Origin: Elusimicrobium minutum
GTDB lineage: Bacteria; Elusimicrobiota; Elusimicrobia; Elusimicrobiales; UBA9959
Reading direction: 5' to 3'
NCBI GenBank assembly: GCA_020723765.1
Contig: DYIF01000001.1
Span: 203,652-267,651 of the forward strand
DNA length: 64,000 bases
How positions within the stretch are numbered: the first letter of the stretch is position 1; every line of letters begins with the position of its first letter. Below are positions 44,063-52,440 of the stretch, piece by piece. A model generated the notes under the pieces. The model did not search any database and had not been told where the DNA came from. It worked only from the letters and a program-made list of their open reading frames with translations. The position numbers and the translations under genes were made by a program.

Positions 44063-45886
44063 TCACTCCTTGGCTATGGCTTCAACCATAGCGTCGAACT
44101 GATCCAAACTCCAACCCGCTACATTTATCGCCCTCGGCTCGCATACTGCCGCACAGGCTCCGCAACCCTTGCATAAAGCCGCGTTTACATAAGCGACTTT
44201 TTTCTTTTTTCCGTTAACTTCTTTTTCAATCATCGTAAGCGCTCCGGAATAAGAACACTCCTTAGGACATTTTTCGCAACCCGTACATTTATCCTCGTCC
44301 ACCACTGCGACAAACGGATCAAGAGGTATATCCCCGCTTGCCAAAAGCGCAGCGGCTTTAACGGCCGCGGTGTTTGAGGCCTGTAAAGACTCTAAAATAT
44401 CCATAGGTCCCTGAGCGGTTCCGGCTATGAATATTCCGTTATTTGCAACCTCAACCGGCCTTAACTTTGGATGAACCTCTTGCAAGAAACCGTCGGAGCT
44501 TTTCGGAAGTTTCATATACTCGACAAGGTCGGTTATATCGTTTGGAACCATTCCGACACCCAAAACAACCATATCGGTTTCTATTTCCATATCTTCATTC
44601 ATAGTCAAAACGTCTTTTGTTTTTATTTTTATTTTAGCTCCATCAAACTCTACCGAAGGTCTTTCCTCCAAAGGTCTCCTAAAGAAAATAACGTCGTTTT
44701 TAGACGCCTCTTTATAATAAGACTCATGGTCCATTCCATAAGTTCTAATATCGGTATATATATCAAAAACCTCCACATCCGGGTACTTAGTCTTTAAATT
44801 GTTTGCTGTATTTATTAAGGAAGTACAACAAACCCTTGAGCAGTATTCGTTAATCTTTCCGTTTTTTCCTGGTTTATCTATACCGTCTATTTGCCTTGAG
44901 CCTACGCAATGAATAAAAGAAACCGAGTTTATATCCTTACCGTTATAATTAAACTTGCCCGGACCGGATTTTTCTAAGGCTTCTATGAACTCGGGTAATG
45001 TTAAAACAAATTTATTTAATCCATAACCGTACTCTCCCTCATAAGGTTTATAATTATCAAAACCTGTCGCTATTATTATAGCTCCCGCCTTTATCTTTTC
45101 ATATTCTCCGTTTTTCCTTTTTACATTTATTTGAAAATTTCCCACATAACCGCTTACAAAAGTAATTTCGGAATTGAAATAAACCTTTATCTTATCAGAA
45201 CTTAAAACCTCTTTGGAAAGATTCTCCGCAACGCTAATCGCTTTTTCTCCGGTAGGATAAACATTTCCGCTTCTATTAAGTTTTCCGCCCAATTTATCAG
45301 ATTTTTCTATTATCACGGCGTTAAGTCCGTTTTTAGCAACGCTTAAAGCCGCTCTCATACCGCTAACCCCCCCTCCTATAACCGCTACGGTTTTTACAGC
45401 TTCGACTCTTATTGAGTTTAAAGGGTCTTGCCTTAAAACTTTTTCAACTCCGGCTTTAACTAAGGAAATCGCTTTTTTAGTCGCCCCTTCTTTATCATTC
45501 TTATGAACCCAGCTTACCTGTTCTCTTATGTTTACGTGCTCGTAAAGATACGGGTTTAAACCCGCTCTTTGTAAAGCCCCTCTGAAAGTCAGTTCGTGCA
45601 AAGCGGGAGAACATGCGGCTATTACCACTCTGTTTATTCCGTTTTTTTGTATATCCTCGACTATATAATCCTGGCCGGTAGAAGAACACATAAAAGCATA
45701 CTCTCTGGATATGGCCACATCGTGGTATTTTGATAACTCTTCAGCTACTTTTTTTACATCCACCACATCTGAAATGTTTCCACCGCAGTGACAGACATAA
45801 ACCGCAACCTTCGGTTTTTGTCTATAATTTTCGTTTATTGTATGCTCTTTTTCATAAATTTTATTCTCTTCCATATTAACTCCCAA
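44063..45886 (-). CDS. QmoB/HdrA-type iron-sulfur flavoprotein
   Basis: The 607-residue protein has the full HdrA order: an N-terminal domain with VAVYVCHCGGNISD, an FAD-binding fold (VAVIGGGVSGMRAALSVAKN near residue 165), the conserved cysteine stretch YCSRVCCTSLINTA, and a C-terminal ferredoxin domain with two 4Fe-4S motifs, CTGCEKCPKEC and CKGCGACAAVCEP. In the Qmo complex, QmoB pairs with QmoA and passes electrons to the membrane QmoC. It overlaps the upstream QmoA-like gene by 11 bases. Hdr enzymes and Qmo can bifurcate or confurcate electrons; whether this one does is unknown. Confidence 0.86.
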   Translation of the reverse strand: MGVNMEENKIYEKEHTINENYRQKPKVAVYVCHCGGNISDVVDVKKVAEELSKYHDVAISREYAFMCSSTGQDYIVEDIQKNGINRVVIAACSPALHELTFRGALQRAGLNPYLYEHVNIREQVSWVHKNDKEGATKKAISLVKAGVEKVLRQDPLNSIRVEAVKTVAVIGGGVSGMRAALSVAKNGLNAVIIEKSDKLGGKLNRSGNVYPTGEKAISVAENLSKEVLSSDKIKVYFNSEITFVSGYVGNFQINVKRKNGEYEKIKAGAIIIATGFDNYKPYEGEYGYGLNKFVLTLPEFIEALEKSGPGKFNYNGKDINSVSFIHCVGSRQIDGIDKPGKNGKINEYCSRVCCTSLINTANNLKTKYPDVEVFDIYTDIRTYGMDHESYYKEASKNDVIFFRRPLEERPSVEFDGAKIKIKTKDVLTMNEDMEIETDMVVLGVGMVPNDITDLVEYMKLPKSSDGFLQEVHPKLRPVEVANNGIFIAGTAQGPMDILESLQASNTAAVKAAALLASGDIPLDPFVAVVDEDKCTGCEKCPKECSYSGALTMIEKEVNGKKKKVAYVNAALCKGCGACAAVCEPRAINVAGWSLDQFDAMVEAIAKE

Positions 45887-47165
45887 CTTTTACCGACTTA
45901 ACATAATTTATAACTTCCACAGCCGCAGACCCCGCTTCCATTATAGTATCTGGGATATCCTTAGGTCCGCTTGCAACCCCGGCGACAAAAACTCCTTCTA
46001 TATTGGTTTTTGCGGGAGATAAAGTTTTTTGAGGTTGATTTATGAAACCGTACTCGTTTATTTCTAACTCAAGCCCGAAAAAGTTTTTAGTCGAAGGGAC
46101 AAGCCCCTGAGATAGGACTACTATGTCGTGTTTAACTTCCTGAGGTTTTGAGCCGTCCTCCTGCCTGTCTATTCTAAGTATAGGGTTATGCTCCTCGTCT
46201 TCGGTTATTTTTGCCACCTTTGCTTTTACGAAGTTTATTCCCATAGCTCTTGCTTGATTATAAAACTGCTCGTAACCCTTACCAAAAGCTCTTATATCCA
46301 TATAATAAATTGTTATCTCAGATAAAGGAAGCATACCGGATAAAAGCATTGCCTGTTTTATGGCATACATACAACAAACCCTCGAGCAGTAAGGAATACC
46401 AATACTCTCATCTCTTGAACCAGCGCACTGAACATAGGCTATAGAATCCGGAATTTTACCGTCGGAAGGCCTTAAAAATTTGCCGTAAGGCCCGTGAGGC
46501 GCCAAAAGCCTCTCCGCCTGAAGCGAAGATATTACGTTTGGAAGTTTCGTTCCGTTATATTCCTTTTTGGCATCCATAGGGGTTATCTCATAACCAGTGG
46601 ATATTATCACGGCTTTTGACTTTATATTAATCTCCTCGGGTTTTTGAAGATAATCTATACAATCTTTAGGACAAACTCTCGCACATGCTCCGCATCTTAT
46701 GCATTTGGATTCGTCTAAAACCGGAAACTGAGGAATTGCGTTTGTAAAAGGTATTGATATGGCTTTTTTAACACCCAAACCGTATTCAAACTCGTCTTTA
46801 ACATAAACCGGACATACCTCTTCGCATTTCTTGCAGGATATACACTCGGATTCTATTACAAACCTCGGTTTTTTTATTATAACGGCCTCAAAGCCGTCCG
46901 AAACTTTTTTAATCTCTTTTACTTCGGTATAGGTATAGATATCCACCCTTGGATGATGAGAAGAAGCCGCCATCTTAGGCGTGGTTATGCAACTTGCGCA
47001 GTCTAAGGTCGGAAAGACTTTGCTTAGAGAAATCATCTTTCCGCCTATGCTCGGAGATTTTTCGACTATAACAGCATTAAGACCACTGTCTCCTATATCC
47101 AAAGCGGCCTGCATTCCCGCTATGCCTGAGCCTACTATCAAAACATCGGTATTTTTAGTTGACAT
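45876..47165 (-). CDS. QmoA/HdrA-type flavoprotein
   Basis: The 429-residue protein is an HdrA homologue shorter than the QmoB-like neighbour. It starts with the FAD motif VLIVGSGIAGMQAALDIGDS and the HdrA landmark FPTLDCASCITTPKM. Two 4Fe-4S motifs lie near residues 107-165 (CISCKKCEEVCP and CIRCGACARVCP), followed by YCSRVCCMYAIKQAM. It lacks the N-terminal CHCGG domain and the C-terminal ferredoxin, which fits the QmoA partner. It overlaps genes on both sides by 11 bases, a sign of strict stoichiometric coupling. Confidence 0.86.
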   Translation of the reverse strand: MSTKNTDVLIVGSGIAGMQAALDIGDSGLNAVIVEKSPSIGGKMISLSKVFPTLDCASCITTPKMAASSHHPRVDIYTYTEVKEIKKVSDGFEAVIIKKPRFVIESECISCKKCEEVCPVYVKDEFEYGLGVKKAISIPFTNAIPQFPVLDESKCIRCGACARVCPKDCIDYLQKPEEINIKSKAVIISTGYEITPMDAKKEYNGTKLPNVISSLQAERLLAPHGPYGKFLRPSDGKIPDSIAYVQCAGSRDESIGIPYCSRVCCMYAIKQAMLLSGMLPLSEITIYYMDIRAFGKGYEQFYNQARAMGINFVKAKVAKITEDEEHNPILRIDRQEDGSKPQEVKHDIVVLSQGLVPSTKNFFGLELEINEYGFINQPQKTLSPAKTNIEGVFVAGVASGPKDIPDTIMEAGSAAVEVINYVKSVKVGS

Positions 47166-47538
47166 TTTGAACCACCTTCTCCATATCGGAAATCTCTTTA
47201 AGAAAAGCCTCTTTGCAAACCGTGCATATTGTAGTAAGTTTTAACCTGTTTATATTAATGTTTTTCTGTTTCATTATGTTATAAACGTTTTGTATCCTTT
47301 TTGAAAGCCTTTCGTATGCGCCTTCGTAAGGGCAGTCAGAACCGCTCGACATAATAATTATTCCGGCTATCCCTTTTTCAAAAGCTCTTATATAAAAATC
47401 CTCTGGAAACATAACGGGGTCAGGAACTCTTATTATGTATGTATTTGAACCATAGCTTAACCTCGCCTGACCCACTGCGTTTGCGCCCGGGTATGAACTG
47501 TGATTTGTGGTAATTATAAGTATTTTAGGTTTTGACAT
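47155..47538 (-). CDS. MvhD/FlpD-like protein lacking most cluster cysteines
   Basis: The 127-residue protein aligns by eye with MvhD-type subunits, which pass electrons to HdrA through a 2Fe-2S cluster: SYPGANAVGQARLSYGSNTY, then IIRVPDPVMFPEDFYIRAFEKGIAGIIIM. The early Cys-x-x-Cys of the family is replaced (TTNHSSY), and so is the GC before the CHY motif. Only Cys69, Cys105 and Cys108 remain. It may therefore be a structural adaptor or use other ligands. It overlaps the QmoA-like gene by 11 bases and follows tusA by 49 bases. Confidence 0.75.
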   Translation of the reverse strand: MSKPKILIITTNHSSYPGANAVGQARLSYGSNTYIIRVPDPVMFPEDFYIRAFEKGIAGIIIMSSGSDCPYEGAYERLSKRIQNVYNIMKQKNININRLKLTTICTVCKEAFLKEISDMEKVVQNVN

Positions 47539-47587
47539 TAAATCTCCCTATTGAAACAAAAGTATTAGATTAAAAAACAACCAAAGT

Positions 47588-47833
47588 TTATTTTTTTCTT
47601 AAAACGTATAAACTATCGTATCCGTCTTTTTCTACAAACCCTAAATACTCGTTTCCCGTCTTTGCGCACCATGCCGGAATATCTTCTCTCGAACCCTTAT
47701 CTCCCGATTGTATTTCAAGCACTTCCCCAACTTTAACAAGCGCTATCCCTTTTTTAGCCTCAAGCAACGGGCCTGGGCAGGCCATAGATCTGGCATCAAC
47801 TACCTTTGCCGGTTTTATATTATTTAAGTCCAT
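47588..47833 (-). CDS. tusA: TusA-family sulfur carrier
   Basis: The 81-residue protein has the TusA fold and the signature ARSMACPGPLLEAKKGIALV, with Cys19 in CPGP as the persulfide-carrying residue. A second cysteine occurs in IPAWCAKTGNEYLG. TusA proteins deliver sulfane sulfur to DsrE-type proteins, Hdr-like complexes or tRNA thiolation. Its place between an ArsR regulator and Qmo/DsrE genes points to energy or sulfur metabolism and not to tRNA modification. Confidence 0.93.
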   Translation of the reverse strand: MDLNNIKPAKVVDARSMACPGPLLEAKKGIALVKVGEVLEIQSGDKGSREDIPAWCAKTGNEYLGFVEKDGYDSLYVLRKK

Positions 47834-47848
47834 AACTCCTCCTGTATT

Positions 47849-48154
47849 TTATATCTTTAAATCGGGACAGTAAAGTTTCTTTAGATTGGAAACTATACTT
47901 ATAATTCTTTTGTCTTTTATGTAATAAAATATTTTATTACCTTCCCGTCTATTTTCCAATACTCTGTGTAAAGTAAGTATTTTAAGATGTTGTGAAATAT
48001 TGCCCTTTGTCGTTCCTATCTTCTCCAAAATTTCGGTTACGTTTTTCTCCCCGTCTATAAGCATACAGGTTATTATCAATCTCGTGGGAGAAGCCAAACA
48101 AGAAAGGATATCGGATATATCTTTGGCTTTTTCAAAAACCTTATTGTTAGCCAT
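47849..48154 (-). CDS. ArsR-family regulator with BigR/SqrR-like cysteine pair
   Basis: The 101-residue protein is an ArsR-type winged helix: ILSCLASPTRLIITCMLIDG, recognition helix TTKGNISQHLKIL, wing LENRREGNKIFYYI. It carries Cys19, Cys30 and Cys96. Cys30 (in the TRLIITC helix) and Cys96 (in KLYCP) are 66 residues apart, the same spacing as the persulfide-sensing pairs reported for BigR (42/108) and SqrR (41/107). This suggests sensing of sulfide or persulfide. The gene is first in the sulfur operon, and a palindrome overlaps its promoter, so self-repression released by persulfide is likely. No ribosome-binding site is visible and the mRNA may be leaderless. Confidence 0.82.
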   Translation of the reverse strand: MANNKVFEKAKDISDILSCLASPTRLIITCMLIDGEKNVTEILEKIGTTKGNISQHLKILTLHRVLENRREGNKIFYYIKDKRIISIVSNLKKLYCPDLKI

Positions 48155-48160
48155 ATTTAG

Positions 48161-48191
48161 TAGTTTAGCATATACTAAACTATCTTGTCAA
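48161..48191 (-). promoter_or_regulatory. Promoter and palindromic operator of the sulfur operon
   Basis: A perfect inverted repeat TAGTTTAG (48161-48168) / CTAAACTA (48175-48182) with a 6-base centre lies in the minus-strand promoter. The -35 TTGACA is at 48191-48186 and a -10 TAAACT at 48167-48162, 18 bases apart. The operator covers the -10 and the spacer, the usual arrangement for ArsR autorepression. The divergent Memo-family gene starts 32 bases beyond the palindrome and may share the control. Confidence 0.7.
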
Positions 48192-48213
48192 GAAAATTTT
48201 ATAAAATATATTT

Positions 48214-49449
48214 ATGATAACATCGGATTACAAACCCCTAATAAAAGCCGAAACCGAAATAATCCCCGCAAAAACCGACAAAGGCGAGGTGATTATTTTA
48301 AAAGACAACGAAGGATTGACCAACCAGACCATAGTAATGCCCATAGAAACCATAGCTTTAATCCAGTTTTTCAACGGCCAAAACTCAATAAAAGACATAC
48401 AATCTCAGATACTAAAATTGACGTCTCAAATAATTCCCGAGCATGAAATAATAGAATTTGTAAAACAATTGGACGAAGCCAATTTTTTGGAAAACGAAAA
48501 AATAAAGAAAATCAGAATAAAATCGTACGAAGAATTCAAAAAATCAGATATAAGAAAAGCGATACACAAGGGCTTGTCTTACCCCGAAAACATACTGGAA
48601 CTTACTTCTTTTATGTCCAAATTTCATAAGGTCGAGCAAACCCCTTTCCCGACAAAAATCTTAACTGGAGCCGTAGCTCCGCATATAGACATAATTAAAG
48701 GCGGAACGGTTTACTCAAAGACATACTCGGAAATAGGGAACTCTCAAATACCCGATTTAATAATAGCCTTCGGCGTTTCCCACAAGGGCGGAAACAGCCC
48801 TTTCATATTTACAAAAAAAGATTACGAAACCCCTTACGGCAATATGGTTGTAGATAGCGAAACATACGGTAAATTTAAAGAAATTTTGTGGTATGAGCCG
48901 GACGATGAGGAAATTTTGCATAAAAACGAACACTCGTTGGAGTTTCAGGCCTTATGGCTTAAATACATATGGAGAGAAAAAACTCCAAAATGGCTTCCCA
49001 TACTCGTAACCGATTTTGAAAGGTTTTCTTCGGAGGAAAACCCGCCTTCAAAAATAGAATATATGGAAAAATTCTTTACAGACTCAGAAATTCTACTAAA
49101 ATCCCTGTTAAAAGAAAATAAAAAAATACTCATACTCGCCGGGGTAGACCTGTCTCATATGGGACAAAGATTCGGCGACGATTTCCCCATAACTGGCGAG
49201 ATAAAAAAACAAACCGAAGAATTTGACAAAAAAGTATTAAACCTGGCCTCGGAGCTTAAAGCCGACGAGTTTTTTAAAGAAATATTAAAAAATCAAAACT
49301 CAACGAAAATCTGCGGTCTTTCAGCCATCTATTGCGCTTTAAGATTCATAAAATCAATAAACCCGGAAATTAGAGGAAAAATACTGGATTATTCTCAAGC
49401 TAACGACCCCTTCGGAGGATTTGTATCATTCGCCTCGATAATATTTTAA
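48214..49449 (+). CDS. Memo-family (AmmeMemoRadiSam B) protein with PqqD-like N-terminus
   Basis: The 411-residue protein joins an N-terminal domain of about 105 residues, which resembles a PqqD-like winged helix (PIETIALIQFFNGQNSIKDI), to a Memo domain. The Memo metal-site motifs are present: APHIDIIKGG, AFGVSHKG, HSLEFQALWLKYIW and ILAGVDLSHMGQRFGDD, giving several conserved histidines. Memo proteins are related to extradiol dioxygenases; bacterial function is unknown. The usual AmmeMemoRadiSam partners (AMMECR1 and a radical SAM protein) are not adjacent. Stop and start overlap (TAATG) with the next gene. Confidence 0.85.
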   Translation: MITSDYKPLIKAETEIIPAKTDKGEVIILKDNEGLTNQTIVMPIETIALIQFFNGQNSIKDIQSQILKLTSQIIPEHEIIEFVKQLDEANFLENEKIKKIRIKSYEEFKKSDIRKAIHKGLSYPENILELTSFMSKFHKVEQTPFPTKILTGAVAPHIDIIKGGTVYSKTYSEIGNSQIPDLIIAFGVSHKGGNSPFIFTKKDYETPYGNMVVDSETYGKFKEILWYEPDDEEILHKNEHSLEFQALWLKYIWREKTPKWLPILVTDFERFSSEENPPSKIEYMEKFFTDSEILLKSLLKENKKILILAGVDLSHMGQRFGDDFPITGEIKKQTEEFDKKVLNLASELKADEFFKEILKNQNSTKICGLSAIYCALRFIKSINPEIRGKILDYSQANDPFGGFVSFASIIF

Positions 49450-50096
49450 TGAACATAGAAATATTTAAAAATTATCCCGTTAAATCATATTTTTCAAAAA
49501 GAATAAACGGATTGGAAGAACTTAATATAAAGCCTTTTATCGCCGTTCAAAAACACACCGATAAAATATTTTTGATAAAAGAAAAATCCGACACTACAAA
49601 CAGACCGATAGCCGACGCCTTAATAACAAACCTAAAAAAAATTCCCATAGGAGTAAAAACTGCTGACTGCGTGCCTTTGCTTATGTACGACATAGAAAAC
49701 AATGTCATAGCCGCGGTCCATAGCGGATGGAAGGGAACAGCCCAAAAAATAGCGGTAAAAACAATAAAAAAAATGACGGAAGTTTACAAATCGAAACCTC
49801 AAAATATTTTAATAGCCGTAGGGCCCTCCATATGCGGAAGATGTTATTCGGTAGGAAAGGATGTGATAGAAGAATTTAAAAAAATAATTTCATACGATTT
49901 TTATATAAAAAAAGACGATAGATTTTTTATAGATTTAAAAGAAATAAACAAAAATCTTTTGAAAGACGCGGGGGTGGAAGAAAAAAACATATTTATTCAC
50001 CCGGACTGTACCTATTGCAAAAACGAAGAATACCAGTCTTATAGATACCACAAAAATACTTTATCTTTTCAAATAAGCTATATAATGATTGAATAA
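49449..50096 (+). CDS. YfiH/LACC1-family (laccase-domain) protein
   Basis: The 215-residue protein fits the YfiH family, annotated as polyphenol oxidase but shown in several members to have purine nucleoside phosphorylase/deaminase activity. Motifs include KTADCVPLLMYD, AAVHSGWKGTAQKI, VGPSICGRCYSVG and HPDCTYC, with the Cys and His residues of the zinc site, then YQSYRYHKNT. It is a little shorter than the usual 240 residues. It overlaps the Memo gene by one base and ends one base before the endonuclease IV start. Confidence 0.87.
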   Translation: MNIEIFKNYPVKSYFSKRINGLEELNIKPFIAVQKHTDKIFLIKEKSDTTNRPIADALITNLKKIPIGVKTADCVPLLMYDIENNVIAAVHSGWKGTAQKIAVKTIKKMTEVYKSKPQNILIAVGPSICGRCYSVGKDVIEEFKKIISYDFYIKKDDRFFIDLKEINKNLLKDAGVEEKNIFIHPDCTYCKNEEYQSYRYHKNTLSFQISYIMIE

Positions 50097-50097
50097 T

Positions 50098-50919
50098 ATG
50101 ATAAGAATAGGCGTCCATAATTCGGCAAACGGCGGGATAATAAATGTTATAAAAGAAATAGAATTTTTAAAAACCAACTCCACTCAATTTTTTATACACT
50201 CGCCGAGAAGCTGGGATATAAAAGATCTTGAAAATAAAGAGGTAAATCTTTTTTTAAAACTAAAGCAAAAACTGGATATAAACCCGGTTGTAATACACTC
50301 CTCATACTTAATAAGCCCGCTTTCCGAGAACCCTCAAACTGTAGAAAAGTCGTTAAATCTTATAAAAAAAGAATTGGAAAACTCTTCCAAAATAGCCGAT
50401 TATTACGTATTACACATACGAGAAAACAGAAAAAAAGATATTAAAGAAAATTTAAAAGAGATAAATAAATTTTTTGAAAAAATAAATACCGATTATAAAA
50501 TCGAAATACTCGTTGAAAACTCGGCTTCGGGATTAACCTCGGACTTAAAAAATCTTATAAGCTTCTACAAAGAATTAAAAAAATTTAGAATTTTCGGAGG
50601 AATATGCTTGGATACCGCGCATGCTTTTGAAGGCGGCTACGATATAAAAACCGACAAAGGAGTTAAAAGTTTAATTCAAGATATAAAGGATTTGAAACTC
50701 ATAAAACTTATACATCTAAACGACTCAAAAACCAAATTAGCATCGAAAACCGATAGACACGAGCACTTGGGGAAAGGCCAAATAGGAAAAGAAGGGTTTA
50801 AAAACTTTTTTTCGTTCAAAGAATTTAAAAATATTCCTTTGATACTCGAAACTCCCAAAAAATCGTTAAACGACGACCTGAAAAACATTCAAACCGCCAT
50901 ATCCATTATTGAAGTATAA
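50098..50919 (+). CDS. nfo: Endonuclease IV
   Basis: The 273-residue TIM-barrel enzyme cleaves DNA at abasic sites. I chose ATG 50098, which begins MIRIGVHNSANGG as the family does, over a TTG nine bases upstream. Trinuclear zinc-site motifs are visible: VVIHSSYLI, EILVENSASG, GICLDTAHAFEGGYD, IHLNDSKTKL and DRHEHLGKGQIG, then ILETPKKS. It forms a tight set with the two preceding genes. Confidence 0.93.
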   Translation: MIRIGVHNSANGGIINVIKEIEFLKTNSTQFFIHSPRSWDIKDLENKEVNLFLKLKQKLDINPVVIHSSYLISPLSENPQTVEKSLNLIKKELENSSKIADYYVLHIRENRKKDIKENLKEINKFFEKINTDYKIEILVENSASGLTSDLKNLISFYKELKKFRIFGGICLDTAHAFEGGYDIKTDKGVKSLIQDIKDLKLIKLIHLNDSKTKLASKTDRHEHLGKGQIGKEGFKNFFSFKEFKNIPLILETPKKSLNDDLKNIQTAISIIEV

Positions 50920-51081
50920 TGTTTAAAGTCATAAGATAGAGAATAGAGAGGAGGGGATAGAGATTATAAGTTGTATGTTTAAAGTTGAAAGTTGCACGAA
51001 AGGAACAAAATGTTCAAAGTTTGATGTTAAATGTTTAAGGTTAAAAGTCTAATAATAGCTTAACATAACAAACTTAAAAAT

Positions 51082-51201
51082 TATTACGGTTTTCTATGAT
51101 AAACTAAAAGCAAATATTACGGTTTAATCTAAGTAATAACATTTTTTATCGCGGTCTAAAAAAGTAGTAATTTTTTTTGACTTTGGTCTAAAAAAGTAGT
51201 A
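51082..51201 (+). repeat. Four degenerate 32-33-base direct repeats before the ATPase gene
   Basis: Units starting near 51082, 51115, 51147 and 51179 share TATTACGGTTT- or GGTCTAAA-like beginnings. The last two contain an identical 17-base core starting GGTCTAAAAAAG (51153 and 51185). They end just before the ATG at 51212, so they could be operator or iteron-like sites. The preceding bases from 50920 hold only GTTTAAAGTT-like microrepeats. Confidence 0.5.
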
Positions 51202-51211
51202 TTATTTTTTT

Positions 51212-52324
51212 ATGCCTCAAATTAAAAGATATATAGAAAAACAGGTTATTTCCGACCTTAAAGAAAAAATGGTTTTCGTTTCCGGACCGAGACAGGTAGG
51301 AAAAACCACATTTGCAAAATCTTTAATTAAGAATGATAAATCTTATCTTAATTGGGATTATTACGAACATAGAGAAATGATTTTAAAAAACAGATTGCCT
51401 TTGGCCGATTTTCTCGTTTTCGACGAGATACATAAATATAAAAACTGGAGAAATTTTATAAAGGGCATTTATGACGTTTATAAAGATAAAAAGAAAATTT
51501 TAGTTACGGGTAGCGGAAGGCTTGATGTATTAAGATACGGCGGCGATTCATTACAGGGCAGATACCATATGATAAGATTGATGCCGCTTACTTTAGCCGA
51601 ATTAAAAGCTAAAACAAAAAAAGAATTTAAGGAACTTTTTGAACTTTCCCCTTTCCCCGAACCATTTTTTTCATCCGCCAAAGCCAAAGCCGAAAGATGG
51701 AGCAAGGAATACAGGCAAAGAATAGTTTATGAAGAAATAAATAATATTGAAAAAATAAGCGACATATCGAAATTGGAATTGCTTTTGATAAGACTTCCCG
51801 AACTTGTAGGCAGCCCATTGTCTTTAAACGCTCTTGTCAAAGATATAGGCGTTTCACATAAGACTATAACAAGATGGCTTAATGTTATAGAAAGGATGTA
51901 TGGGGTTTTCAGGATAGCACCTTTTGGAGTAAGTTTTTTAAGGTCAGTGAAAAAAGAGCAGAAGTATTATCATTACGATTATAATCTTATCAAAGAAAAC
52001 TCTTTTAGATTTGAAAATTTTGTGGCGCTTCATTTGCATAAATATGTATGTTTTGAGCAGGATAAAGGAAAAGAGATTAATTTGAAATATTTAAGAGATG
52101 TGGAGGGAAGGGAAATAGATTTCGTAATAACCGAAAACGATAAACCTAAAATGTTTATAGAATGCAAATGGGGAGATGTGGAATTATCTAAAAACTTAAA
52201 GTACATTAAAAAAAGATTCCCGGAAGCGGAATGTTATCAAATATATGCCGAAGGCGATAAAGAATACGAAGAATCTGGAGTAATTTTAATACCTGCATAC
52301 AAACTTTTACAAAGATTTGTTTAA
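51212..52324 (+). CDS. DUF4143-type AAA ATPase
   Basis: The 370-residue protein has a P-loop near residue 25 (FVSGPRQVGKTTFAKSL), a Walker B strand DFLVFDEIHKYKNW and a sensor-like KKILVTGSGRLDVLR. A winged-helix and nuclease-like C-terminal domain typical of DUF4143 proteins follows, with IDFVITENDKPKMFIECKWG near the end (D...E-x-K pattern). These ATPases are widespread, often in accessory DNA, and of unknown role. It stands alone with repeats upstream and may be a transferred single gene. Confidence 0.87.
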   Translation: MPQIKRYIEKQVISDLKEKMVFVSGPRQVGKTTFAKSLIKNDKSYLNWDYYEHREMILKNRLPLADFLVFDEIHKYKNWRNFIKGIYDVYKDKKKILVTGSGRLDVLRYGGDSLQGRYHMIRLMPLTLAELKAKTKKEFKELFELSPFPEPFFSSAKAKAERWSKEYRQRIVYEEINNIEKISDISKLELLLIRLPELVGSPLSLNALVKDIGVSHKTITRWLNVIERMYGVFRIAPFGVSFLRSVKKEQKYYHYDYNLIKENSFRFENFVALHLHKYVCFEQDKGKEINLKYLRDVEGREIDFVITENDKPKMFIECKWGDVELSKNLKYIKKRFPEAECYQIYAEGDKEYEESGVILIPAYKLLQRFV

Positions 52325-52440
52325 AAAACCAAATTTTTTCAATCTTGCAAGCTTTTTAATCTTTAATGCCTAATGTTGGGCGAAAAGGATGAAAACTCCA
52401 AAGTTTTAACAAATAAGTAAAATATAATTCGGGAGTTAAT

